Shown piece after piece: positions 48,103 through 58,027 of a stretch of 64,000 nt of DNA. A model generated the notes under the pieces. The model was not told the DNA's origin, did no database searches, and worked only from the letters and a program-made list of their open reading frames with translations. This DNA comes from CAWEFA01 sp963851385 (GTDB lineage Bacteria > Bacteroidota > Bacteroidia > Bacteroidales > DTGW01): NCBI GenBank assembly GCA_963851385.1, contig CAWKPE010000015.1, positions 287,194 to 351,193 on the forward strand. Direction: 5' to 3'. The position numbers were made by a program, and so were the translations under genes. How positions within the stretch are numbered: position 1 is the first letter of the stretch; each line of letters starts with the position of its first letter.

Positions 48103-50253
48103 TTAGTATTTTACTACCTTTTCCACATGCTCAATTACACCGTTTTTTTGTATTGTCAATACATATATGCCTTTAGAAAGTCCTGAAATTCTGCCATCAT
48201 CTATATTTATCAGACTAAAACCTGTTGATAGGTTGACATTTTTTATATAAACATTTCTACCAAACAAGTCAGACATTGCAATTAAAAATGAACCTGGTGA
48301 ATTGACATTAATATCAATTTTTAAATCTGATGAGAAGGGATTCGGATAAATATTAAATTTATCTTTTGATGAAGCAAGATAAGTTTGTAAGCTGGTTGGC
48401 ATTTTATAAAATATATCATCAATGTTTTCATCAATCCAGGTAAGTCGTTGTCCCAACCAATCTTTTAAATTTTCAATTTCATCTTTATAAGTAGGGAAAA
48501 AATTAAAACCAGTTGCTCCCCATGTATTCCAAATATCCTGATCAAAAATAGGCCATACTTCATAATTTCGATCTTTACCGGCTGAAATATAGTTAGCTAA
48601 TGAATCAACCAAAATATTCATGGAATCGGTACTAAGAAAGTTATTCCTGCATATTTTCCATCTTGCTCTAAATAGATTTACCAGAGAAGTATCGGCAAAT
48701 AATTTGGTAATCCGAAGACATGGATTTGAAGCTTGAGCAAACTGCCAGCCAGTAGTTAAATACCCGTTCTGCCATATACCATTGCCAAAAGCCAGATCAT
48801 TATCCCACAAAGGTCCGAACTTAATTCTGCCATCCACATTATCCCTGTCTTTATAAAAGAATGTACTCCAAAGATATGAGTCACAATTTTTCATAACTTC
48901 ATTTGCTATAACATAATCTACCAGAGAATATTCATCAATATATTTCCTGAAGCCTATTGTTTTGTCTGCAAGATAAGTACTATCAAGAACAGAATAATAA
49001 GTTGCAAAAAAATCTTTGATATATTTACCCTGTTCCGGTGTAATTTCTTCAGGTTTAGGATATACGTATTGCAAATCATTATAAATCCATTTGTCATATT
49101 TAACAATATATCCTCCCGTAAGCATGGTATCACTGTTGTCTGAAGAGTTTAATTTAGTAACATTTACTCTTTCCTTATCTCTTTTTATTTTCTCAATAAG
49201 CATATATAAACCTAAATATTCACCATTCATTACCAATTCGCAATATCTTGTTCTTGGCTCATAATGTCCTAATTTACGGCCTAACAGAAAACCCAGTTCA
49301 TTTCTTATAAGACTTTTATCAAGAATAGGTCCGTACAGAATCCAATCATTTTCCTTTGGCATGCCAATAAGTGATACGTTTGTATCATTATCCAGTGCAT
49401 CATGAGTTTCAATTCCATAACATTTTTTAGGCATATCAGCAGAAATTTGTCCTCTTATTTTAATAGATATGTTGCCGTTAAAGTCTGTAAAAGTGTCTGT
49501 AATCCTGTTTACTTTATTTGCACCGTTATTTATAATACCCATTTGGGCTTTGCATTTTACATCATATTGAGTGACTCCGTATTCATCAGTATTAATTACT
49601 ATAATAGGAAAATAAGAAGAATCCATCGGAACTTGTTTTTTGCACTGAGAAGAATAAAAGCTGAAAGGTCTATTTGTAAAGTTTAATAAAAAACTCACAA
49701 ATGATAAATCTGATCCATTAATGCTATCGTTATGAACCTGTACCGCAAGAACATTTTGTCCTTCGTTTAAGCATTGCGAAATTTTTGCACTATCTAAATA
49801 ATAACCAAAACAATAATAGTGAGAAGGGCGATATAGAACAGCTTCATGTGATCGATCTGCTAACCTGTCATGAGGTATATACTCACCGGGCTTGCCAATA
49901 TTAACTCTTGCTATTTCAATGCCATTAAGATATGCAACAAATGCATCATCAAAATCAACTATGAAATTAAGTTTTTTTATTGATGTAATATTTGTAGCAT
50001 CAAATTTTATTCTCAGATATACTGATGTTGTTTTCGCTATAATTGTAGAATCATCACCATCGCCATAACCAATACTTTTGAAACCTGTTTTCCATTTTGA
50101 ATCATCAAAAGCAGGTTTTCGCCAATTAGAGTCCGGCTCAACACTGCCTATGAAGTATTTATAATTGCCATTTACTGTGTACAACCATTGAGAATTAATC
50201 TTTCCACAAGTCAATATCAACAATGTAATCAGGAGGTTTCGGATTGATGACAT
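48103..50253 (-). CDS. Secreted CotH-kinase-like protein with T9SS sorting domain
   Basis: A 716-aa protein with an N-terminal signal peptide (SIRNLLITLLILTCGKINSQ). A beta-rich domain covers about 25-200 (KLNFIVDFDDAFVAYLNGIE, like those preceding CotH domains). The CotH kinase-like region spans about 210-600 (YCELVMNGEYLGLYMLIEKI, FGPLWDNDLAFGN). The last ~80 residues are a type A Por-secretion tail (IYPNPFSSDLKIDINVNSPG to VEKVVKY). CotH-type proteins phosphorylate secreted proteins in Bacillus spores; here the substrate is unknown. The protein is predicted to be exported by type IX secretion and attached to the surface. Confidence 0.9.
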   Translation of the reverse strand: MSSIRNLLITLLILTCGKINSQWLYTVNGNYKYFIGSVEPDSNWRKPAFDDSKWKTGFKSIGYGDGDDSTIIAKTTSVYLRIKFDATNITSIKKLNFIVDFDDAFVAYLNGIEIARVNIGKPGEYIPHDRLADRSHEAVLYRPSHYYCFGYYLDSAKISQCLNEGQNVLAVQVHNDSINGSDLSFVSFLLNFTNRPFSFYSSQCKKQVPMDSSYFPIIVINTDEYGVTQYDVKCKAQMGIINNGANKVNRITDTFTDFNGNISIKIRGQISADMPKKCYGIETHDALDNDTNVSLIGMPKENDWILYGPILDKSLIRNELGFLLGRKLGHYEPRTRYCELVMNGEYLGLYMLIEKIKRDKERVNVTKLNSSDNSDTMLTGGYIVKYDKWIYNDLQYVYPKPEEITPEQGKYIKDFFATYYSVLDSTYLADKTIGFRKYIDEYSLVDYVIANEVMKNCDSYLWSTFFYKDRDNVDGRIKFGPLWDNDLAFGNGIWQNGYLTTGWQFAQASNPCLRITKLFADTSLVNLFRARWKICRNNFLSTDSMNILVDSLANYISAGKDRNYEVWPIFDQDIWNTWGATGFNFFPTYKDEIENLKDWLGQRLTWIDENIDDIFYKMPTSLQTYLASSKDKFNIYPNPFSSDLKIDINVNSPGSFLIAMSDLFGRNVYIKNVNLSTGFSLINIDDGRISGLSKGIYVLTIQKNGVIEHVEKVVKY

Positions 50254-50565
50254 AAAATTTAACTTTTAGATTAATAATATAGCACTCTGTTAATACATGA
50301 CATTTTCACAATTAAAATCCCCTACTTCTAAAATATTTTTTTAAGTATAATTAGAATGAAGTTTCAATGATAAGATTATTTTCTCAAAATTTACAATTAT
50401 TTCTTACTCAAATAATATTTAACAAATAAAATCTCTATAAACCTTAAATTGAAAAATTAATAAATAAGAATATTTAAATTTGATTGATTTCTTTGTAACT
50501 TTCTTTAAATAATTCATTAATAATCCTGTTCTTGAAAAAAATATATAATTAAAACCTGAATATCT

Positions 50566-51885
50566 ATGGGCGTAATTATGCAAGCGTTTTACTGGGACTG
50601 TCCCAATGACCAATCAATTAACTGGTGGGAATACATCAAAAGTTTTATGCCATCAATAGCCAAACAAGGATTTACTGCAATCTGGTTACCTCCTGCTTGC
50701 AAAGCGTACCCGGCCAAATCAATGGGATACGGACCTTATGACTATTACGACCTGGGAGAATTTAACCAGAAAGGAAGTGTTAATACATGGTTCGGATCGA
50801 AACAACAACTTGAAGAATTAATAAGCACAATTCATTCTAATAACATGCAAGTTTATGCCGATCTTGTTATTAACCATAATAGCGGTGCAGACAAACAGGA
50901 AAAAAATCCAATTGATGGTAGGCTTCGTTGGACAAAATTTACTCCGGCCAGTGGTAAATTCAATCGTGACTGGAGTTGTTTCCATCCATGCTATTATGAA
51001 ATGTGGGATAACCAGACTTTTGGAGACATGCCTGACCTTTGCCACCGTAACCCTTTAGTTTATACTGAGCTGATACAATATGCAAAATGGTTGCTTGATG
51101 AAATAGGATTTGACGGATTTAGATATGATTTTGTTTTAGGTTATGGTGGATGGATGGCAAGAGCTATTCAGGAGTTAAGAACATTGAAAAATGGGAAGCC
51201 TGAACTACCGTATGGTGTTGGCGAATGTTGGGAAAATATTTGAACAATTGACGATTGGCTTGATGAAACAAATGCATGGTCTGATAACCCTGTTGGTGCA
51301 TTTGATTTTCCTTTAAGAGACAGGTTAAAAAATTTATGTGACAGTTATGGCTTCAGTCTGAAAACGCTTACCTCAAATGGCACATTATTAACAGACCGTC
51401 CTGAGAGTGCGGTAACTTTTGTTGAAAATCATGATATTGTCAGAAGCAATCCTATTGTTAATGATAAATTACTTGCTTATGCATTTATACTAACCCATGA
51501 AGGATATCCCTGTGTATTCTGGCAGGATTATTATAATTGGAATTTAGGATTGGAAAATCAAAAGAATGGCATCTCAGCGCTTGTAAATATTAATAAAGTC
51601 TTTGCCGGAGGTACTACTTCTATTCTTTATGTTGATGACAATTTATATATAATGCAGCGGAATGGTTATGGTGTCCAAAAAGGATTGATTTTTGTTTTAA
51701 ATAATCTTGGTGACTGCTGGAACGGTTGTGGTGTTTATACACGATGGAATAATACTAAATTTGTTGCTTATGCATGGTGGGGAAAAAATGATAACAATAT
51801 ACCTCAAGATGTAAATACAGATGATCAAGGAAGTGCCGAATTCTGGGCTCCGCCAAGAGGATATGTTGTTTATATACCGCAATAA
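50566..51885 (+). pseudogene. GH13 alpha-amylase with an in-frame TGA
   Basis: Cytoplasmic-type alpha-amylase of glycoside hydrolase family 13. It opens GVIMQAFYWDCPNDQSINWW and has VYADLVINHNS (region I), DGFRYDFVLGY (region II with nucleophile Asp), YGVGECWENI (region III with the general acid Glu) and FVENHDI (region IV). A TGA at 51241-51243, three codons after the acid motif, interrupts the frame. The same frame continues as TIDDWLDETNAWSDNPVGAF to VYIPQ at 51885. There is no signal peptide. All four catalytic regions are conserved, so the TGA is either recent or a base-call error; Arg is a plausible original residue. Confidence 0.9.
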
Positions 51886-51961
51886 ATATCGCACTGATCC
51901 TTACCAAAAGTGAATATTAAATAAAGTATTAATTTTATAAATATTTAATCTATCAGTAGCA

Positions 51962-52252
51962 TTAACATGATGAGCAACCACAAGTAGGTTTTGATCCATT
52001 AAAAAAACCTTCTATTATACTAGTTGCACAGCCACAACCCAGGCCAGAATTTACCACGATAATCTGTTTTTCACAATTCATCTGACAAGCTCCGCATTCC
52101 ATGCAGGCATCACGGTTAATAATTCTTGCTTTCCCTTCAAAAATATCAAACACGGCATGAGGACACACCTTAACACACATACCGCATCCATTGCACTTTT
52201 CCCGATTGAGTTTCAGGGTTACCACATCTTTTAAATATAACAAGTCTTTCAT
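51962..52252 (-). CDS. hgcB: Mercury-methylation ferredoxin HgcB
   Basis: A 96-aa two-cluster ferredoxin, electron donor to the corrinoid protein HgcA. The 4Fe-4S motifs are CNGCGMCVKVCP (about 20-31) and CMECGACQMNCE (about 50-61). The HgcB-specific tail follows: VNSGLGCGCATSIIEGFFNG and a cysteine-rich end TCGCSSC, where HgcB has its essential C-terminal cysteines thought to bind Hg(II). Ordinary ferredoxins lack this tail. It lies 146 bp downstream of hgcA on the same strand, with a hairpin between. Confidence 0.92.
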   Translation of the reverse strand: MKDLLYLKDVVTLKLNREKCNGCGMCVKVCPHAVFDIFEGKARIINRDACMECGACQMNCEKQIIVVNSGLGCGCATSIIEGFFNGSKPTCGCSSC

Positions 52253-52291
52253 TTGAAAAAGGTTAAAGGGTTAAAGGGTTATTATATTGCC

Positions 52292-52358
52292 AAACCTCCT
52301 AGCGGTTCTGGACTTTTAGTTTTTCATTGAGTTTCTGTTCATAACCGCTTGGAGGTTT
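52292..52358. repeat. Inverted repeat between hgcA and hgcB
   Basis: AAACCTCCTAGCGGTT (52292-52307) faces AACCGCTTGGAGGTTT (52343-52358), 15 of 16 paired, with a 35-base loop. On the minus strand it lies between hgcA and hgcB and could attenuate transcription or stabilise the 3' end of the hgcA mRNA. Confidence 0.75.
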
Positions 52359-52398
52359 TTCTCAATAATTCCCGGTCTTCGGTCTACAGTTTCCATTT

Positions 52399-53514
52399 TT
52401 AAAATAATTTTCCAATAACTAATAAAACAAGTCCAATTATTGCAAAAGAAATCTGAAAAGGCACAGCAACCTTCATTTCCTTTTTAACACCCGAAAGAGA
52501 TGTATAGGTTGAAGCTCCTGTAAAATTCATCGCCATAAATGAAGATATGCCTGATATTAAAAGAAACCAGGATAATATTTCATAATAATTATTTCCCAGC
52601 ATATTGAAATGATACAAAATCAATGACACGAATATTCCGCTTATCATTCCTTTAAATGCAAACATTTTGAAAGGTATATATGGAAGCAGAATTGGAGTAA
52701 TCACGATACCTGCAATATAAGCCAGGAAAATATTTAAAACATAAATCAGACCATTATGATATGCCATGTTAAAATTAATGCCCGAATGCGTCAAACCTGA
52801 AATAATAAATACAATTGCAAAAGCAACCAAAAGCTTGTACCTGGCATAAACAAAATCGACGGATGTTAATTTGATTCTGTCAGAAAAATTAAAAGTGACT
52901 TTCCGCATTTCATCGGTGGTTTTGTACCCGTTAGCAATAAAGCTTTTTATATCAACAGCTCTTATCGGTCCAAATACGACATTGAATCCACGATTTACTT
53001 TTATAGATGAAACTTCAGCTTTGGAAGGGTTTATTGCTGAACCGTATCCGCAAGACGCTGCCAAAGGATTTGATGAAGTATCTGAAGTAAGTTCTTTCAC
53101 CTGGTATGCCGAAACACCAGTTGCTCCTAATTGAGGAACTATAAGTTTTCTGTGGCTGACAATTTTTTCAAGTCCGGTCAATTTGATTCTATTCACCAAT
53201 TCTTTGGTACCGAAAGTTCCTTTGCCGGCAGCGCACCAAACATTTACTCCTTTGGTGTCCAATACCAATATCCAGGCATTGAGTTTATCCAGATTTTTCC
53301 GTAAATGGTCAAACGACAATTTATAATTGGCTGATACAAAAACATCAGATTTATCATCTGGATTGCCAACTGCATAAAGACCTGGTTCTACTTTGTAATT
53401 GTCGCGGTTTATTAACCAGCGGACTTTAATTGCACCTAAATAATCTTTTTTGTCCAGTCTGGTTGAAACAACTGGTACTTTCTTTTCTCCTGTTTGCACA
53501 TAATTGACTATCAT
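52399..53514 (-). CDS. hgcA: Mercury-methylation corrinoid protein HgcA
   Basis: Membrane corrinoid protein that passes a methyl group to Hg(II), forming methylmercury, with HgcB as electron donor. The 371 aa hold an N-terminal corrinoid-binding domain with the diagnostic cap-helix motif NVWCAAGKGTFGT; Cys94 is the lower-axial cobalt ligand. FGPIRAVDIKSFIANGYKTT and MRKVTFNFSDRI are HgcA-specific blocks. Five membrane segments follow (about 225-371). A ~30-residue stretch (about 143-174, TSDTSSNP to VNR) is extra compared with the usual spacing. The gene starts 21 bp after the four-helix-bundle gene and is upstream of hgcB. Function is inferred from motif and pairing. Confidence 0.93.
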   Translation of the reverse strand: MIVNYVQTGEKKVPVVSTRLDKKDYLGAIKVRWLINRDNYKVEPGLYAVGNPDDKSDVFVSANYKLSFDHLRKNLDKLNAWILVLDTKGVNVWCAAGKGTFGTKELVNRIKLTGLEKIVSHRKLIVPQLGATGVSAYQVKELTSDTSSNPLAASCGYGSAINPSKAEVSSIKVNRGFNVVFGPIRAVDIKSFIANGYKTTDEMRKVTFNFSDRIKLTSVDFVYARYKLLVAFAIVFIISGLTHSGINFNMAYHNGLIYVLNIFLAYIAGIVITPILLPYIPFKMFAFKGMISGIFVSLILYHFNMLGNNYYEILSWFLLISGISSFMAMNFTGASTYTSLSGVKKEMKVAVPFQISFAIIGLVLLVIGKLF

Positions 53515-53535
53515 AATTTGAAAATTTGAATATTG

Positions 53536-53907
53536 TTAAGCTTGTCTTTTAAAGCCAATTTGTTTTTTAGATGAAGCTATTATATCAGCAAGATTTTTAA
53601 TTATAACATCTATTTTATCGAGCAATTTCTTGCAATCAGGATAATTTTCAGATGACTTGCAAATAAGTAGCAAATATTTAAGTTCATTAGTTTCTTCTGC
53701 AGCAACTTTCATTTTATGCATAAATTCCAGCTTTTTCTCCGGATTATATGCCTCCCTGATGTTTGCTCCAATAGAAGTTCCAATTATAACTATCTGTTTA
53801 GCTAATACAGATTTTTTAGTGTCTTCTAAAGTCTGACTGTATTTCACAATATCCAAAGCAAACTTAAAAGTCAAATCTACAATTACATTTTCCTTATCTT
53901 TACTCAT
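53536..53907 (-). CDS. Four-helix-bundle protein
   Basis: A 123-aa helical protein of the 'four helix bundle' family first known from 23S rRNA intervening sequences. Landmarks are VDLTFKFALDIVKYSQTL, QIVIIGTSIGANIREAYNPE and FMHKMKVAAEETNELKYLL. Function unknown; such genes appear in many Bacteroidota operons. It sits between the ArsC-like gene and hgcA in the same direction. Confidence 0.88.
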   Translation of the reverse strand: MSKDKENVIVDLTFKFALDIVKYSQTLEDTKKSVLAKQIVIIGTSIGANIREAYNPEKKLEFMHKMKVAAEETNELKYLLLICKSSENYPDCKKLLDKIDVIIKNLADIIASSKKQIGFKRQA

Positions 53908-53985
53908 AATACTAAGGTTATATGATTTTTAAACTGTTTCATTTTTTATATTATCAAATTTGCACATCTGCATATCTTCAAATCT

Positions 53986-54405
53986 TCACATTTTCAAATC
54001 ATCTTTGTAAAATTTGAAAAACCGTTCCTTTATCTCATCCCGTATTCTTCGAAATTCGCTTAAAATAAATTTTTCACTGCCGTTTGCTTTAGACGGATCT
54101 TCAAATCCAATGTGAAGTCTATGTTTTACTTTGCCTGTGAAAACCGGACAAGTTTCGTTAGCATCATTACAAACGGTAATCACGTAATCCCATTCCTCAT
54201 TAATAAATTCATTTACATTTTTAGGGAAATTTCCTGAAATGTCAATGCCAATTTCATTCATTACCTGAGCTGCTTTTGAACTGATTTTACCGGCCGGAAA
54301 TGTTCCCGCGGAAAATACGTCCAATGTTTTGTCAAAGGACTTTAAAAAGCCTTCGGCAATTTGGCTACGGCAGCTATTTCCTGTACATAATATTAAAATT
54401 TCCAT
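53986..54405 (-). CDS. ArsC-like low-molecular-weight phosphatase family protein
   Basis: The start at 54405 (MEILILCTGNSCRSQIAEGF) gives 139 aa. The P-loop CTGNSCRS is that of thioredoxin-coupled arsenate reductases and LMW tyrosine phosphatases. WDYVITVCNDANETCPVFTG carries the second-cysteine region (VCD..C) of ArsC, and FEDPSKANGSE the catalytic Asp-Pro. This favours arsenate reduction to arsenite. Its place in the arsR-methyltransferase-hgcAB cluster suggests a shared metal(loid) stress response. Confidence 0.88.
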   Translation of the reverse strand: MEILILCTGNSCRSQIAEGFLKSFDKTLDVFSAGTFPAGKISSKAAQVMNEIGIDISGNFPKNVNEFINEEWDYVITVCNDANETCPVFTGKVKHRLHIGFEDPSKANGSEKFILSEFRRIRDEIKERFFKFYKDDLKM

Positions 54406-54461
54406 AGTTAGCAACTGTATATATTATATTTATTTTTGTTACAATATTCTTTTAGTTAAAG

Positions 54462-56723
54462 TCAAAACACTGCTGATACACCAAACATCGGCATAAACTT
54501 AAACATTGTTGGGATTTCCTCTTTTTGGGTAAAATCTATATTATAATCATATGCCATTATGTTGTTATTGTTTGTAACATTCCAAATTTCAAGATACGGG
54601 CATAAGTTCCAGTTTTTATAAACAAATTTTCTATCTATTCTTAAATCTAGCCTAAAATAATTGGGCAACCTTTCTGAATTCTTTGCACCTAATTGGCATG
54701 TCCAAATATTGCCAATTTCCTTTCGGGTTGAGATGTTATAAGGTGTATATGGAAACCCTGAAGCAAAGCGTGAAATTATGCTAAACTCCCACCATTTGCT
54801 GTAATTATAAGTTGCAATAATATTAAAAGTGTGGCGTGCATCATATATAAATTGATAAATATTGCCTCCAATACTATCTTTTCTTATTGATTGTGAAAGT
54901 GTATAATTTGCCAGCAAATAAAAATTATCAGTCATTTTTTGAGTAATAGTCAGCTCAACACCTTTTGAACTTCCTGTCCCTGTTGATTTATAATAAACAG
55001 AAGTATCATTTAACTGGACAGATAAGTTTTTCATGTTTTTATAATATACTTCGAGCTTTATCTGTAAATCTTTTGTAACCAGATAATCAATACCTAAAAT
55101 ATAATGTTCTGCTTCGCTTGGCAATAGAGCTTTATTTTGCGGGGACAAGAAAATTTTATAATACGGTGGGAATTGCGAAAACTTTCCATACGATGCATCA
55201 AACCGTAAGTTGTCGTTAACTTTATATGAAGCGCCAAGCCGTGGGGTTAATGTTGATTTGTTTATAAATTTAAAATAGTCCTGTCGTAAACCGACCTTAA
55301 AGTAAAGCCAATCAAACGGGGAATAAACATACTCTGCAAACGATGAATATTTGTAGCTGTACGACTTGTTAGAGATAATGTCAAAAGGTGAAATTATGTA
55401 GCCAGTCCTTGTAGTATCGAACCCTGACCAACTTGAATATGCTGCCCCTACTGCCCGATATTCGGAGCCTATTGATATCCGGTGTTTTGGGCATAACCGA
55501 TAAGAAATTTCAGTTTTAACCCCATAATAGTTTTCAAGGTTTTGATAGCCAATTTTTGTTTTATCAGATAATGAGCCTTCGTTCATTTTCCAACTATTAT
55601 TATTGAAATAAGGCGTAACCTGAACATATCCCTTTTTATTATATAACCATCGCCAGGTAATCCCTAATGCCGACATATCTTTTGAAATCTTTTCATATTT
55701 TTCCTGATCAATCTCAGAAATGTCATTATCGTCTTTTATCCGCCAATAATCATCGCTTGCATAAAGACTGTATAAAATAATTTTATGATGGGGTGTAGGT
55801 TCAAAAACTATTTTAAAATGTGAATCTATAGTTTGGGGATGGTCGCTTTTGCCCTGCATCTTCATGAACATTTCCCACATTCCTAACCTGCCAGCCCACA
55901 ACCAAGAAAATTTATTATTAATAGAACCGCTTACCGATGTGCTGACCCCACCCATATCTAATGAAACATAACCGCCTAAAGGCCTTTTTTCTGGTTCGGC
56001 AATTGTTATATCGGTTACTGAAGAAAGTGCATCGCCATACTTGGCAGAAAAACCACCTGTAGAAATGTCTACTTTCTGGGCTAACTTAGGTTCCAGGATA
56101 CTCATGCCATCAATCATTGCCGTACCTCCCAAATTTGAAAAATGAAAAGGACTATAAATTTGCACATCTTCTATTTGGGTTATATTTTCTTCAGGGTCGC
56201 TTCCCCTTACAACCAATGTCGGGGAAAAATCGGAGGTTTTGCTAATACCAGCAATTGACTGGAGCCGTCTGAATAAATCAGGAATTCCGGGGGTTTTGCC
56301 AATTTCCTGATTATTTACGCTATTAATGCTATTTATGCTCATGTTTTGGTTATGTGCAAATGCATCGGGCTTCACAACAACTTCTTTAAGTTGCATTATA
56401 TTAATTTGAAGTTCAAAGTTAACGCAGGTTATCTTTTTTGAAATTACAAGCACATCCGATGCCGTAACTTTTGAATATCCTGCATAACCAGCCGAAATAT
56501 TATAATTTCCAACAGGAACGTTTTTAATAGAGAAATTCCCAAGCGTGTCAGACAATGTGCCAATAGTTGTACCTTCCAGCCAAATATTCGCAAAAGACAG
56601 AGGTTGCTTGGTGTCTTTGTCAATTATTTTCCCTTGTATTTTCGACTTATAAATATCTTGTGCCTTAATCCTAAAAGATATTAATGTCGTTAAAATTAAA
56701 ATTATATAAACCAATTTTCTCAT
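54462..56723 (-). CDS. TonB-dependent outer-membrane receptor
   Basis: A 753-aa receptor: signal peptide (KLVYIILILTTLISFRIKAQ), CarboxypepD_reg-like domain (IQGKIIDKDTKQPLSFANIW, about 28-115), plug (TPGIPDLFRRLQSIAGISKT with VRGSDPEENI, about 140-260) and a 22-strand-type barrel to the C-terminus (MFKFMPMFGVSAVF). There is no SusD partner, so a small ligand such as a metal complex or corrinoid is more likely than a glycan. Its place between the methyltransferase and ArsC-like genes suggests import linked to the metal cluster; the ligand is unknown. Confidence 0.92.
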   Translation of the reverse strand: MRKLVYIILILTTLISFRIKAQDIYKSKIQGKIIDKDTKQPLSFANIWLEGTTIGTLSDTLGNFSIKNVPVGNYNISAGYAGYSKVTASDVLVISKKITCVNFELQINIMQLKEVVVKPDAFAHNQNMSINSINSVNNQEIGKTPGIPDLFRRLQSIAGISKTSDFSPTLVVRGSDPEENITQIEDVQIYSPFHFSNLGGTAMIDGMSILEPKLAQKVDISTGGFSAKYGDALSSVTDITIAEPEKRPLGGYVSLDMGGVSTSVSGSINNKFSWLWAGRLGMWEMFMKMQGKSDHPQTIDSHFKIVFEPTPHHKIILYSLYASDDYWRIKDDNDISEIDQEKYEKISKDMSALGITWRWLYNKKGYVQVTPYFNNNSWKMNEGSLSDKTKIGYQNLENYYGVKTEISYRLCPKHRISIGSEYRAVGAAYSSWSGFDTTRTGYIISPFDIISNKSYSYKYSSFAEYVYSPFDWLYFKVGLRQDYFKFINKSTLTPRLGASYKVNDNLRFDASYGKFSQFPPYYKIFLSPQNKALLPSEAEHYILGIDYLVTKDLQIKLEVYYKNMKNLSVQLNDTSVYYKSTGTGSSKGVELTITQKMTDNFYLLANYTLSQSIRKDSIGGNIYQFIYDARHTFNIIATYNYSKWWEFSIISRFASGFPYTPYNISTRKEIGNIWTCQLGAKNSERLPNYFRLDLRIDRKFVYKNWNLCPYLEIWNVTNNNNIMAYDYNIDFTQKEEIPTMFKFMPMFGVSAVF

Positions 56724-56797
56724 ATTATCAAAAAGGTAATGAGGTACAATTTTAACCCATGACCAATAAATTCTTGTTTTACTGAAATCGTTATAAT

Positions 56798-57988
56798 TTA
56801 CTTTTTGACAGTATAAATGCCATATCCGACAACATCCTCATTTGCCTGGAAAAACCTGTTCATTGTATTGATCCTTTTCCGCACCCGTGAATCAGAAATG
56901 TATTTATAAAGGATTTTTAAAGAATTGGCATACCCTTCGTCTTTTAGCATAGCTATAATTCCAGAGTGGTGCATTGTATATATTTCATTTTGCATATCAT
57001 TGCAGCCCGCTTTTCTAAATCTATCGAGCCAGCCTTCACAATCTTTGACATTCAACATGCAATAAGCACAAATAATATCGTGTACTTGTTTAATAAATAC
57101 TTCTGATGGTTGCTTTTTCCATGTCAATTCTATCCAGCCGGCTTTACCCCCGTTTTTTAATACGCGCATGGCTTCACTTATGGCTTTTTCTTTTTCATCA
57201 ACCAGAACAAGCATTGCCTGTGTAATAATTGCATCAAATTCATTGTCGGCAAAAGGTAAATTAATTGCGTCTCCCACACGAAATTCAACAAGTGATCCGA
57301 CACCTGATTTTTCAGCTAAAACTTTTGCCTTGTTAATGGAATCTTCAGAAATGTCAATGCCAACAACTTTACAACCAATTTTTTTTGCAATTAAAATTGA
57401 AGTTGTACCTTTTCCACAAGCAATATCAAGCACCCGTTTTGATTTATCTAAATTTAGAAGTTCAAGTAACCTTTTGGTAGATTTCAAACCGCCAGGATGC
57501 AACACATTCATCCCAATATACTTGGCCATAAAAATAAACATGTCGCATTTTTCCGTTGAACCACTGAATTTGTCAATCAGAAGGGTTGGCCTTATTATAT
57601 TATATTCCTGTAAATTCAATACCTGTTTGCAAACATTATCGATTAGTTCATCGGTTACAGTGGTTTTGCCTTTTTCATAACCGAAATCTGTTAGCCTTAC
57701 ATGACGATAAGTTGAAAGCCATGCTTCTTCCATAATTTTTTTACCACAATCTTCTGGACACCCGTCAATAACAAGTACATCGGTGGTTTGTAGTGTTTCA
57801 ATAAGCTCCTTATTATCTGACGCAACCTGTGCAAGGCATTTCATGCTATAAACTTTGTTGCCTCTTAATTTTCTCGCAATTTTGTCCGTGAGTTCTCCTA
57901 AATCTGATGCCCCGGAACAAGCCAGCACAATTCCAGAATTTGCCTGAACACAATCATTGCATGTAGTGTTATTTTTTTCCATAACCAA
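56798..57988 (-). CDS. DGC zinc-binding domain fused to SAM-dependent methyltransferase
   Basis: A 396-aa two-domain protein. Residues 1-115 are a DGC-type putative zinc-binding domain: CNDCVQANSGIVLACSGASD, KCLAQVAS and VLVIDGCPEDCGKK. Residues ~150-396 are a class I methyltransferase with VLDIACGKGTTSILIAKKIG (SAM motif I), VVGIDISEDSINKAK and FDAIITQAMLVLVDEKEKAI. ArsM-type arsenite methyltransferases share the fold but the classic CC-AAC cysteine pattern is not evident. The starting ATG may be 57988 or 57982. It follows arsR by 39 bp. A metal(loid)-linked methyl transfer is likely; substrate unknown. Confidence 0.85.
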   Translation of the reverse strand: MVMEKNNTTCNDCVQANSGIVLACSGASDLGELTDKIARKLRGNKVYSMKCLAQVASDNKELIETLQTTDVLVIDGCPEDCGKKIMEEAWLSTYRHVRLTDFGYEKGKTTVTDELIDNVCKQVLNLQEYNIIRPTLLIDKFSGSTEKCDMFIFMAKYIGMNVLHPGGLKSTKRLLELLNLDKSKRVLDIACGKGTTSILIAKKIGCKVVGIDISEDSINKAKVLAEKSGVGSLVEFRVGDAINLPFADNEFDAIITQAMLVLVDEKEKAISEAMRVLKNGGKAGWIELTWKKQPSEVFIKQVHDIICAYCMLNVKDCEGWLDRFRKAGCNDMQNEIYTMHHSGIIAMLKDEGYANSLKILYKYISDSRVRKRINTMNRFFQANEDVVGYGIYTVKK

Positions 57989-58027
57989 TAATTTTTTTTT
58001 TCAATAATTTATAAGTTTTAATAACAT

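Noticed and set aside
50419..50613. 64-aa minus-strand open frame
   Set aside because: It is antisense to the amylase start and AT-rich intergenic DNA, with no support.
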